In this document: positions 44,947 through 53,168 of the stretch, piece after piece | Layout: each line of letters opens with the position of its first letter | Position numbering within the stretch: the stretch's first letter is position 1 | NCBI RefSeq assembly: GCF_017355835.1 | Contig: NZ_JAFEWF010000001.1 | Coordinates: 248,001-312,000, forward strand | Direction of reading: 5' to 3' | Origin: Desertivirga brevis | GTDB lineage: Bacteria > Bacteroidota > Bacteroidia > Sphingobacteriales > Sphingobacteriaceae | DNA: 64,000 nt | Position numbers and translations under genes: made by a program | The notes under the pieces: generated by a model | What the model was told of the DNA's origin: nothing | Seen by the model: the letters and a program-made list of their open reading frames with translations, nothing else | The model's database searches: none

Positions 44947-45807
44947 ATGAACAAAATTCCAATAGCAGAAATTCCGGCTTCAGAAAGAAATTCTGAAGAG
45001 AATGGCTTTAGCATCTCCGAACTAGATTCATCCTTATTAGCTAAGGAGAGGATAAGGGGAAAGCACCGCCATAATTTCTTCTTCATTCTGCTTATAAAAA
45101 AGGGAACAGGGATTCATGAAGTTGATTTGGTGAACTATGATGTAGCAGACAATATGATCTTTTGTTTACGGCCAGGTCAGATTCATCTCCTGAAGTTAGA
45201 GAGCGACGTTACCGGGTATGTGATGAGGTTCAATACCAACTTTTACCAGCCAAACGAGAAGTCAATCCTACAGAAATTCAGGAAGGCAACTCACACTAAC
45301 CTCTGTCCACTCGACAATAACCGTTTCGAAAGAGTACACGCCATAGCAGAACGGATTTTCAAAGAATTTAGCGATAAGGAAGAGGGTTATACTAGTGTTA
45401 TAAAGGCTTCTCTTGATATGTTTTTTATTGAACTTGTTCGTCGATGCAACAATGGCGGCCAGGTGGAAGACCAGGTGCATTCTTATAAACAGGACCGACT
45501 TGAGGAGTTTCTGGATTTACTAAGATGCAATCTCTCATCTATGAAGCAAGTTTCTCAATACACCACAATGATGAACCTATCGGCATTTCAATTGAACGAA
45601 ATTACCAAGACAACAATTGGAAAAACTGCATCGGAAGTCATAAATGAACAAATAGTCCTTGAGGCAAAAAGGCATTTGCTGGCTTTAGACGAACAGGTGA
45701 AAATGATCAGCGAGAGCCTTGGTTATGAAGACGTCTCCTACTTCATTCGTTTCTTTAAAAAGCATACTGGCTATTCTCCCGACGCCTACAGGAAAAACTT
45801 TAGATAA
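44947..45807 (+). CDS. AraC-family transcriptional regulator
   Basis: The 286-residue regulator has an N-terminal cupin-like sensing domain (about 35-130: HRHNFFFILLIKKGTGIHEVDL, NMIFCLRPGQIHLL) and a C-terminal pair of helix-turn-helix units (about 195-284: MNLSAFQLNEITKTTIGKTASEVINEQIV in part, SLGYEDVSYFIRFFKKHTGYSPDAYRK). It is upstream of the flavin oxidoreductase gene at 45894 on the same strand (86-base gap) and may control it. Confidence 0.9.
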   Translation: MNKIPIAEIPASERNSEENGFSISELDSSLLAKERIRGKHRHNFFFILLIKKGTGIHEVDLVNYDVADNMIFCLRPGQIHLLKLESDVTGYVMRFNTNFYQPNEKSILQKFRKATHTNLCPLDNNRFERVHAIAERIFKEFSDKEEGYTSVIKASLDMFFIELVRRCNNGGQVEDQVHSYKQDRLEEFLDLLRCNLSSMKQVSQYTTMMNLSAFQLNEITKTTIGKTASEVINEQIVLEAKRHLLALDEQVKMISESLGYEDVSYFIRFFKKHTGYSPDAYRKNFR

Positions 45808-45855
45808 GTACTATCCAAGTAAATTTTTGTTCTATTTCTCATTTTCAGCCTAAGC

Positions 45856-45863
45856 TAGTTTTG
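45856..45863 (+). promoter_or_regulatory. -7 promoter box of the flavin oxidoreductase gene
   Basis: TAGTTTTG is an exact TANNTTTG match 30 bases before the start codon. The nearest TTTG upstream is 26 bases away, longer than usual, which would fit an activator-dependent promoter. Confidence 0.4.
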
Positions 45864-45893
45864 TAGCTATAAATTATTGCTAGTTTAACTGAT

Positions 45894-46814
45894 ATGGAAA
45901 CACCGAACAAAACATTTGATGTGATAATAATTGGAGGAAGCTACTCAGGTTTAGCAGCCGCACTTGCCCTTGGTAGAGCATTGATGAATGTTTTAATTAT
46001 TGATGGAGCAGAGCCGTGCAACAAGCAAACGCCTCATTCCCATAATTTCCTTACGCAAGACGGGAAAAAGCCAGCAGAGATCCACAAACAAGGAAAAGAA
46101 CAAGTATTGATGTACAATACAGTAGAATTCCTTGAAGGAGTTGCGGTCGCGGGGAGAAAAATGGATGATGGAACTTTTGAAATACAGGTGTCAAAAGGAG
46201 AAATATTCAGAGCAGGCCAGTTAATATTCGCCACAGGCATCAAAGATGATCTGTCAGGAATTCCTGGACTTGCAGAATGCTGGGGTATTTCGGTGATCCA
46301 CTGTCCTTACTGCCATGGGTATGAAGTAAGAAATGAACCTACCGGTATTTTAAGTAACGGACCAGAGGCTATTGAAATAGCGGGTTTAATCTCCAACTGG
46401 ACAAAGGACCTTACTATTTTAACAAATGGAGAGCATACTTTTAGTGAGGAGGAAGAGCTTAAACTGAAAAAACATGATATTAAAATTGATGAAAGAACAA
46501 TTGCGAAGTTAAAGCACGATAATGGCTACTTAAGCAGTGTTACTTTTCAAGATGGATCAGAGCTCTCGCTGAAGGCAATTTATTATCGGCCCACCTTTGT
46601 TCAGCACTGTCAAATACCACAGGCATTAGGCTGCGAGTTAACAGAAGAAGGCTATATTAAGGTTGATTCAACTCAGGCAACTAGCATTAAAGGTATTTTT
46701 GCCTGCGGAGATAATGTAACAAGGATGAGAGCTGTGGCCAATGCTGTATTTATGGGTACCATGGCTGGGGTGGCAGCTAGTAGACAGCTTATACTCGACA
46801 GATTTAGCGAATAA
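45894..46814 (+). CDS. Thioredoxin-reductase-like FAD oxidoreductase
   Basis: A 306-residue flavoprotein with FAD motif IIGGSYSGLAAALALGRA, the redox pair Cys137/Cys140 in HCPYCHGYEV and the closing FAD motif GIFACGDN. The NADPH-binding site is degenerate: the usual GGGDSA-type turn reads SNGPEAIEIA. Proteins of this kind include small-molecule dithiol oxidases that use oxygen instead of NADPH, so thioredoxin reduction is doubtful. It follows an AraC gene and ends two bases from the convergent PAS gene. Confidence 0.85.
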   Translation: METPNKTFDVIIIGGSYSGLAAALALGRALMNVLIIDGAEPCNKQTPHSHNFLTQDGKKPAEIHKQGKEQVLMYNTVEFLEGVAVAGRKMDDGTFEIQVSKGEIFRAGQLIFATGIKDDLSGIPGLAECWGISVIHCPYCHGYEVRNEPTGILSNGPEAIEIAGLISNWTKDLTILTNGEHTFSEEEELKLKKHDIKIDERTIAKLKHDNGYLSSVTFQDGSELSLKAIYYRPTFVQHCQIPQALGCELTEEGYIKVDSTQATSIKGIFACGDNVTRMRAVANAVFMGTMAGVAASRQLILDRFSE

Positions 46815-46816
46815 GG

Positions 46817-47434
46817 TCATGCACCTGTTTTCCTTACAATTTCCTTTATGCGGACATCTAATTGTTCTGTACTTGTTTGAAGCATCTCTACAATACCTAG
46901 AACATCCTCGCTGATGTCCATTGTTTTTACGAGGGAAATAAGCGCCAGCATGTTAGCAAGAGGCGCCCTTGCTAAATGGGCCTGATCGAATGCGATATCG
47001 TTCAGAACCTGAACTTTATCCTTCTTTTCTTCTTCCGCCTGAACCTTCTTTTTCAGCAATTCGCTTTCGTACTTTTTTCTGTCGGCTACCTTGTAAAAAG
47101 CGCAATAAAAAAGCTCTTCGTCATCTGATTTGGGGCCGGATTGTGCAGTGAACAGACAAGGAAAGCTAGCATTATTACTTCGAATAGTAAGATCAATTTC
47201 TTTAACGGTTCCGTGCATTTTTAAAATCGGCTGCACAAAAAGCTGATAATAAACTTTACCACCCTTATCCAGCAAGTCTGAAATGTTTTTTCCAAGAATA
47301 TCTGTTTCATCCAGGTCTAACCACTGTAAGAGAGTTGAATTCACATTTGAAATCTTGCCTTGTCTGAGCGTTAATAAGCCGCAGGGCGAATTATTAAAAA
47401 GGCTTTTGTAATCGGGAATGAGAGCGTGAGTCAT
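46817..47434 (-). CDS. PAS protein with histidine-kinase dimerisation helix but no ATPase domain
   Basis: Two hundred and five residues: one PAS domain (about 5-120, CGLLTLRQGKISNVNSTLLQWL, LFTAQSGPKSDDEELFYCAFYKV), a Lys/Glu-rich coiled linker (120-140) and a two-helix DHp-like end (141-203). The H-box-like motif is FDQAHLARAPLANML with His153. HATPase_c is absent and no second kinase gene is adjacent. The gene overlaps the RsbQ-like gene by one base (TAATG), so it should be made together with that hydrolase and is probably its partner, comparable to the PAS domain of RsbP. Confidence 0.8.
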   Translation of the reverse strand: MTHALIPDYKSLFNNSPCGLLTLRQGKISNVNSTLLQWLDLDETDILGKNISDLLDKGGKVYYQLFVQPILKMHGTVKEIDLTIRSNNASFPCLFTAQSGPKSDDEELFYCAFYKVADRKKYESELLKKKVQAEEEKKDKVQVLNDIAFDQAHLARAPLANMLALISLVKTMDISEDVLGIVEMLQTSTEQLDVRIKEIVRKTGA

Positions 47435-48234
47435 TAATGAGTATCGAGATAATTTTCAATCGCTGCAATAGTCTCTTCCGGTGCGCTGAGATGAGGACAA
47501 TGACCAGTTGCTTTCATGATTACCAGAGTATTTTGCGGTGTGTTCCTTTCAATATAATAGCCCACCTCCAGTGGAGCAAGTATATCCTCTGAACATTGAA
47601 GGCTAAGACTTTTTACTTTTAGTTTTTGAAGATCAGAACGGTTATCTGAAAAGAAAGTTACCCGCGCGAATTCTCTCGCTATCTCCGGGTCTGTAGCGCA
47701 GAAGTTTGCCGCAAGCTCATCGCCTAACTCGGGTGCTTGAGGATTACCCATGATCAGGGGAGCCATAGAGGTCGACCAGCCAAGGTAATTAGCATCCATT
47801 ACTTCAAATAAAGACTCAATGTCTTCTCGGTTCATTCCTCCTACATAATCTTCACTGTTTATATAGGAAGGAGAGGGGGCTACCATAATTAGCCTTTCAA
47901 ATTGCTCTGGATGTCTTATAGCTGCTCTCAAACCGATCATGCTACTAACAGAATGTCCAATAAAAATAACCTTGCTAAGCTCAAGAGCCTGTATTACTTC
48001 ATTTACATCTTCGGCATAGCCATCCAGCGATGAGTATCTATTAGGGTCATAGGCCTCTATGTCTGACTGACCTGCTCCTACATAATCGAAAACAACAATT
48101 TTGTACCTTGACTCAAAAGCTTTAATTAGATGCCTCCAAACGTTTTGGTCGCAACCAAAACCATGGGCCATTAACATACATTGGTTTCCGTTTCCGTAAA
48201 TCCGGACATTATTACGCTTAACTATATCTATCAT
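47434..48234 (-). CDS. RsbQ-like alpha/beta hydrolase
   Basis: The 266 residues are close to Bacillus RsbQ and the plant KAI2/D14 receptors along the whole length: AHGFGCDQNVWRHL, VFDYVGAGQSDIEAYDPNRY, SLDGYAEDV, FIGHSVSSMIG, YINSEDYVGG and TGHCPHLS. The triad is Ser95, Asp217 and His245. In Bacillus RsbQ hands a signal to the PAS domain of the phosphatase RsbP to start the energy-stress response. Here the downstream coupled gene codes a PAS protein, which supports an equivalent signalling pair with an unknown small ligand. Confidence 0.88.
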   Translation of the reverse strand: MIDIVKRNNVRIYGNGNQCMLMAHGFGCDQNVWRHLIKAFESRYKIVVFDYVGAGQSDIEAYDPNRYSSLDGYAEDVNEVIQALELSKVIFIGHSVSSMIGLRAAIRHPEQFERLIMVAPSPSYINSEDYVGGMNREDIESLFEVMDANYLGWSTSMAPLIMGNPQAPELGDELAANFCATDPEIAREFARVTFFSDNRSDLQKLKVKSLSLQCSEDILAPLEVGYYIERNTPQNTLVIMKATGHCPHLSAPEETIAAIENYLDTH

Positions 48235-48359
48235 AAGCTTTTCTGGCTTAATTTTATACGTTTTATCCCTAGTTCAAGTTTCCACTATAATCCATCCAAT
48301 GGGTATTTAATTCATTTTTGTGAATTATACCAATACTCTGATTTATAACCGCCAGGCGT

Positions 48360-49349
48360 CTAATGTTTACTAAGCCTTGTTTTATAAACAACCTCACCAT
48401 CTATACTTACCGCTTGCATTAATAATTGCTTCTCTTTAACCGAAAAAGTCATGAACCCGGGAACAGCTTTGGCCAGTTTACTTTTTGGAATTGTTTTCAA
48501 TGAAAGTACTTCTGAACCTGCACCTGATATGAATTGTTGAGTTATCTTGTTCACTTTAAGATGCTGCAAGTTATGTTCATGCCCTGAAATGTATGCGTCC
48601 ACTTTGTACTTGGAAAATAAAGGCTTTAGTTGTCTCCGGACCGCCCTTGTATCATAAGCAATTCGACGGTGCCCACCTGTATGAATAGGATGGTGACCCA
48701 CAATTATTTTCCACTTTACACTGGGCGACGCGGTTTCTAATTCTTTCCTTATCCATTCTTTCTGTTCTGCTGGCTTTTGGCTTTTTATATTATTTCCGTA
48801 GTGTTGCTTTTTATGGTACAGCTTAACCAATGGATTAGTATCCAAAAAAAGTATTAGAACTTGTTGGCTTGTGTCTCCATCAATAGCAAACTTCTTCGAA
48901 TAGTACCTGGAAGGCATAGACCATCTGCTGTTGGTATTAGAATATTCAATCTGAGCATCGGGGTTTGCCATATAATCATGGTTACCAAGAACCGGGTACC
49001 ACTTTACCTGCAGTGATTTTTGATTGTAAATCTTTTCAAATGAATTTTGAAAGAGTGGATCAAGGGTATCTTTAACTCCAGCTGGATAAAAGTTATCTCC
49101 AGTGCTTACAATAAAATCTGCGTCTAACTTCTCCGCCGCTATAGCCATCTGAGTGGCAACCGGCCGTTGAAAATCTCCTCCGCTTTTACCCCAATCGCCA
49201 ATAGCAATAAAGTGTAAAGCAGAATCACTTTTTTCCAATTCAAGCTTTGACGAATATTGCTTGTTGCCAGAATTAAACGAACCTTGCGAAAACGCTTGAG
49301 GGAGACAAATTACAAGAAGTAAAAGCTGAAAAATAGGGAAGAACCTCAT
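48360..49349 (-). CDS. Secreted purple-acid-type metallophosphoesterase
   Basis: A 329-residue protein with a signal peptide (to AFSQ, about residue 22) and the five metal motifs of calcineurin-like/tartrate-resistant acid phosphatases: GDWG, GDNFYPAG, GNHDY, VGHHPIHTGGHR and GHEHNLQH. The order and spacing match the type-5 (uteroferrin-like) acid phosphatases. It should cleave phosphomonoesters in the periplasm. Transcribed in the same direction as the LruC gene upstream, but a hairpin separates them. Confidence 0.9.
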   Translation of the reverse strand: MRFFPIFQLLLLVICLPQAFSQGSFNSGNKQYSSKLELEKSDSALHFIAIGDWGKSGGDFQRPVATQMAIAAEKLDADFIVSTGDNFYPAGVKDTLDPLFQNSFEKIYNQKSLQVKWYPVLGNHDYMANPDAQIEYSNTNSRWSMPSRYYSKKFAIDGDTSQQVLILFLDTNPLVKLYHKKQHYGNNIKSQKPAEQKEWIRKELETASPSVKWKIIVGHHPIHTGGHRRIAYDTRAVRRQLKPLFSKYKVDAYISGHEHNLQHLKVNKITQQFISGAGSEVLSLKTIPKSKLAKAVPGFMTFSVKEKQLLMQAVSIDGEVVYKTRLSKH

Positions 49350-49444
49350 TTATCTTTTTCTTAGAGTTCAAAATAGTTCATAAACTGACAAATTGCTTGA
49401 AAGTTTTTATTAAGAACACCTGATGAATGAGTGAGATTAGACAG

Positions 49445-49486
49445 AAATTCACCAGGTAGGCTTAGGGCCCTACCTGGTACGAATTT
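49445..49486 (-). terminator. Terminator after the LruC-domain gene
   Basis: Ten-base perfect arms (49451-49460 and 49469-49478), extended by AAATTC/GAATTT flanks after a two-base bulge, form a long hairpin 30 bases past the minus-strand stop at 49516. TTTCTG follows on that strand. Confidence 0.65.
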
Positions 49487-49515
49487 CGATGCAAAAAAGA
49501 ACCTTGATCTAATTT

Positions 49516-51720
49516 TTATTTACTAAACAAGTTAACAGAATTTCTATACCCAGAACCAGTGTTGGCGTACCAATCGGTGTATTGTGTTCCTCCTGATAAG
49601 ATCCAGTTCGGAAGTTTTAAATACGCTGTGCTAATATCTTTTCCTTCTAATGGATAAACAAAGTTTTTCACAGGAACGCTGATTGCCCATGGATATCCTT
49701 CTGCTGTGAGGTAGTACTTTCCTGCAGCAACATTGCTGCGATCGTCTCCCGTTCCAAATAAGCTTTTATCAGCTAAAGTAGTTGGAGTTTTTCCTGGTAG
49801 GTGGATCTCTGAACCTCTACCTGCGTTTTTATTCCAGATAAAAGGATTGTACTCACCCAAGCCGAAGCTTGCCAAAGATGGCCCGTTTGCAATTGTAAAG
49901 CTGATATTATATGATTTTGCCGTTTGCTTAGGTTCTTCCAGGCGGGTGTTATAGTAAAGCATTTCCGAATGTGTATTATCGAAAAGTGTTATAACAGCCT
50001 TTTCCTGTCCTGCTTCAAGAGAACCACCTGTAACATCACCTATCAGTTCTCGTTTAACCGGGAATTCTATACCAAAACCATTTTGGAAAATTCCACCTCT
50101 TGCCTGAAGCTCATAGTTACCGTCAACCTGAACTACTTTGTTTCCAGCATTAGTGATCACTTTTAATTTGTAAGAGAATACCACATCATTCATGTCGTAA
50201 TCTCCTTTAACTGGCCACATATCCTCGAAAGCAATTGTTGCCCCAGCATCAGCAGCTGCATTTGGATAATAGTTATTAAAAGCTTTTGAAGCATCATTAG
50301 GGTAGTCGTCAAGATTATCGGCAACACCATCACCGTCTGAATCTACAATTGTTGCCATGCCGTTTCCTGGATTACATCCAGTAGCAGGAATATAAAGATC
50401 ACAACCTTGAGATGCACCATCCTTGAACAACCCAGAAGGTAAGGTAGAACCATAACACACTCTTAAATTACCTTTAAACTTCTGACCATTCGAAGTTTGT
50501 TGAGCATCAAGTATCAGGTTAGAGTTAATTGTTCCAGTAACTTTTACCATAGATGTTGATCCACTTGCGGAAAAACCTCCTGTTATTTTATCAAGGTCTT
50601 TCGTCTTGAAATATGATGCATCATACAAATTGACCTGCGCGCTGCCATTAATTTGTGTATTACCGCTAACCTGAACATAACTGTAGTTATTTAACAGATT
50701 ATTATTCATCAGGCTATTAGAAACCAGAAGTTTACAGCGGTTATTTACAATACCGCCACCATTAATTTGAAGGTTGTTAACTGTTGCAGAGCCTTTATTC
50801 TCAAAAGTTGTTGTGCTGTTCACGTTCATTGTACCACCAACCGAAATTGTGCCTTCGTTAGTGTCGGTAATATTAGATGAGTTAAGATTAAAGTCGCTCG
50901 TAACCGTTAGATCACCATAGTTATTTACAGTACCTGAGGAAGCAAGGTTTCCTGTAAACTTAGCTGTTCCGTAGTTACTGAAAACATGAGTAGCCCTGTC
51001 AAACTCTAAACCAGGAAAGCTTACCCTGCTACCATTTGTTACCACAAAACCAATAGCACTGCTTCCTGCATTTTTATTAATGTTCTGTACCGTAAGATCA
51101 GTTCCACACAAACGGGCAATACCACCACCGTTACCAAAGGTAAGGTTAACTATTTTATTAGAACCGCTGATACAAACTGTTTTACCACCATCAATAGTGA
51201 TCCACTGACCTGAAGAGGTAAGGCTTACGCTTTGAGTACAGCCGGTATTGCAATCAGGACTAGTAGCAAATGTACTAGCACCAGATTTAGTGGAAGAGAC
51301 AGTAGTGTTTATTGCTCCAAGTGAAATATTTACTTCAGCTCCGCTTAATTCTACTTTTTTGTTTACGGTTGAATTGTCTGGCGCTGTTTTAATTACATAT
51401 ACCTCTGTAATGCTGCTTGGAACATAAACCTTCGTTTCAAAACTAGCATCCGTTGAAGCTGACCCTTTTGAAAGTAATTTACCGTCAGGAGTATAAATAG
51501 CAATAATGTGAGTAGCATCAGAAAAACGTGTATCTGTAACTGCAACCTTGAATGTTACATCGCGTGAAGATTCCCATAAGAATCCTTCAGGAACTATTAC
51601 GTCCGTCAACTTGTTAATATCGCCATTGGCCAATAACTGATCATCGGTTTTCTTGCAAGCCTGAAAAACACTCGCAATAATAAGGGAGTAGGTTAGTAAA
51701 TGTTTGTAACTCATAGTCAT
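49516..51720 (-). CDS. LruC-domain lipoprotein
   Basis: About 734 residues. Lipobox FQAC followed by KKTDDQ; I used the ATG at 51720 (51714 is also possible; 51792 is too far upstream). The middle (about 150-420) is a beta-solenoid of Asn/Ser/Gly-rich repeats such as NNYGDLTVTSDFNLNSSNI and ENKGSATVNNLQINGGG. A calcium-type linker DSDGDGVADNLDDYPND leads into the C-terminal LruC domain (about 470-734: EDMWPVKGDYDMNDVVF, GFGIEFPV, LFGTGDDRSN). LruC proteins sit on the cell surface of Bacteroidota and Leptospira; no function is established. Confidence 0.85.
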   Translation of the reverse strand: MTMSYKHLLTYSLIIASVFQACKKTDDQLLANGDINKLTDVIVPEGFLWESSRDVTFKVAVTDTRFSDATHIIAIYTPDGKLLSKGSASTDASFETKVYVPSSITEVYVIKTAPDNSTVNKKVELSGAEVNISLGAINTTVSSTKSGASTFATSPDCNTGCTQSVSLTSSGQWITIDGGKTVCISGSNKIVNLTFGNGGGIARLCGTDLTVQNINKNAGSSAIGFVVTNGSRVSFPGLEFDRATHVFSNYGTAKFTGNLASSGTVNNYGDLTVTSDFNLNSSNITDTNEGTISVGGTMNVNSTTTFENKGSATVNNLQINGGGIVNNRCKLLVSNSLMNNNLLNNYSYVQVSGNTQINGSAQVNLYDASYFKTKDLDKITGGFSASGSTSMVKVTGTINSNLILDAQQTSNGQKFKGNLRVCYGSTLPSGLFKDGASQGCDLYIPATGCNPGNGMATIVDSDGDGVADNLDDYPNDASKAFNNYYPNAAADAGATIAFEDMWPVKGDYDMNDVVFSYKLKVITNAGNKVVQVDGNYELQARGGIFQNGFGIEFPVKRELIGDVTGGSLEAGQEKAVITLFDNTHSEMLYYNTRLEEPKQTAKSYNISFTIANGPSLASFGLGEYNPFIWNKNAGRGSEIHLPGKTPTTLADKSLFGTGDDRSNVAAGKYYLTAEGYPWAISVPVKNFVYPLEGKDISTAYLKLPNWILSGGTQYTDWYANTGSGYRNSVNLFSK

Positions 51721-51986
51721 ACTTAATGCATACGGAAGGGCAATTCTAATGCCATGGCTGTTAAGATGCGTTTTAAAGCGGTGGTGGTTCAAACTGTAGG
51801 TCCCAAATGCCTCATCCTGTTCTATAGACTGCGAAATTTTGGGAAAGGTTTTCCTCTTTCCCAGTTATAAATCCATTGTAAAGCCTCTTGTCCTTTAATA
51901 AGGAAGGGCATTATTATTACTTACACAATGGTAGACCCAACTACAATGACTTAATTTGTACCTTCTCTGAAATAGAATAGCTAAAC

Positions 51987-52571
51987 ATGCAGGAAGATCT
52001 ACAGCAACTTAGAAATTTACTGGAAACAATCGGAGTTTTGCAGAGTGAGGATTGGGAAGCATTTTCAAAAGTATGGTCGCCTTACTCCGCAAAGAGAAAG
52101 ATCAGTCTTACCGCCATTGGCGAAACCGAGAAATACCTTTATTTTGTTTTAGACGGTGTTCAACGGGTTTACTATTTTGACGGGGAGGGGCGAGAGGCCA
52201 CTATTGTTTTTATGTACCCACCTTCATTTGGCGGTGTGTTAGATTCCTTCATGCTTCAGCAACCATCTCGCTATTGTTACGAAACCTTAACTCCCTCACG
52301 GTTCCTGCGTGCTCCATATGCTGAGGTGAACGCCCTGATGAAATCACATCCGTCAATACAGCACCTTATCCTTCAGGGCCTCTCGGCGGTGCTTTCAGGA
52401 GTATTACAGCGACTTACAGAGTTGCAATGCTTCACTTCTGAAGAAAAGTTTTCGAGCTTTTTAAAACGAAGTCCCCATATTCTACAACTAGTTCCACATA
52501 AGTATCTGGCTAGCTACATTGGAATAGATCCAACTAATTTTAGTAAGCTGATCAATAAAGTGAAAATCTAA
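51987..52571 (+). CDS. Crp/Fnr-family transcriptional regulator
   Basis: The 194-residue protein has a cyclic-nucleotide-binding-type jelly roll (about 20-130: YLYFVLDGVQRVYYFDGEGREATIVFMYPPSFGG) and a short C-terminal helix-turn-helix (about 150-193: VPHKYLASYIGIDPTNFSKLINKV). The cAMP-specific Arg/Ser pair is not present, so it probably senses another ligand or none. Bacteroidota have many such regulators next to genes for small stress proteins; a DinB gene follows 52 bases downstream. Confidence 0.88.
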   Translation: MQEDLQQLRNLLETIGVLQSEDWEAFSKVWSPYSAKRKISLTAIGETEKYLYFVLDGVQRVYYFDGEGREATIVFMYPPSFGGVLDSFMLQQPSRYCYETLTPSRFLRAPYAEVNALMKSHPSIQHLILQGLSAVLSGVLQRLTELQCFTSEEKFSSFLKRSPHILQLVPHKYLASYIGIDPTNFSKLINKVKI

Positions 52572-52623
52572 ATCATGGTATTTACCAAGGTTGACGTGAA
52601 CAAGGATTGCCAACTTTGCATCT

Positions 52624-53160
52624 ATGAAACTCAATAAAAACCACCTCTTAAATAAGCTTGGCGACCAAGTAGAAAGCCATTTGCATATTGCAATTTCATC
52701 ATTTCAGAACGAGTCTGAGAAAGTGTTGCTATGCCCGTCTGCTACCGGCGGCTGGAGTATTGCCCAATGCCTTGACCACTTGAACTCTTATGGGGATTAC
52801 TTCTTACCTCGATTGAGTAAGGTATTACAGGTGGAAACCTCCGATAATGCCGTTACGTTCAAAAGCGGCTGGTTGGGAGATTATTTTAGTAAGATGATGG
52901 AGCCTTCAGCAAAGAAATACAAAGCAGCTAAAGGGCATACTCCGAGGAAAGATCTAGATGTATACAAGGTTACCGCCACTTTCATTGCTCAACAAGAAGA
53001 ATTACTGTTGCTGTTAAGGAGGGCAACAAGTGCTAATCTTAATCACAGGATTCCAATTTCTATATCTCCAATAATACGTTTAAAAGCCGGCGATGTCTTT
53101 CGTTTTCTTATAGCTCATAATGAAAGACACATGCAACAGGCACTTAGGAATCTCCCTTAA
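52624..53160 (+). CDS. DinB-family (YfiT-like) protein
   Basis: A four-helix bundle protein of 178 residues. The metal-binding His of the DinB/YfiT family are visible in IAQCLDHLNSYGDYF and in LIAHNERHMQQALR near the C-terminus. Some members are thiol-dependent transferases or detoxification hydrolases; the substrate here is not known. The sequence CAACTTTG ends five bases before the ATG, a near-match to a -7 box, so the message may be leaderless. Confidence 0.85.
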   Translation: MKLNKNHLLNKLGDQVESHLHIAISSFQNESEKVLLCPSATGGWSIAQCLDHLNSYGDYFLPRLSKVLQVETSDNAVTFKSGWLGDYFSKMMEPSAKKYKAAKGHTPRKDLDVYKVTATFIAQQEELLLLLRRATSANLNHRIPISISPIIRLKAGDVFRFLIAHNERHMQQALRNLP

Positions 53161-53168
53161 TCTCACTA

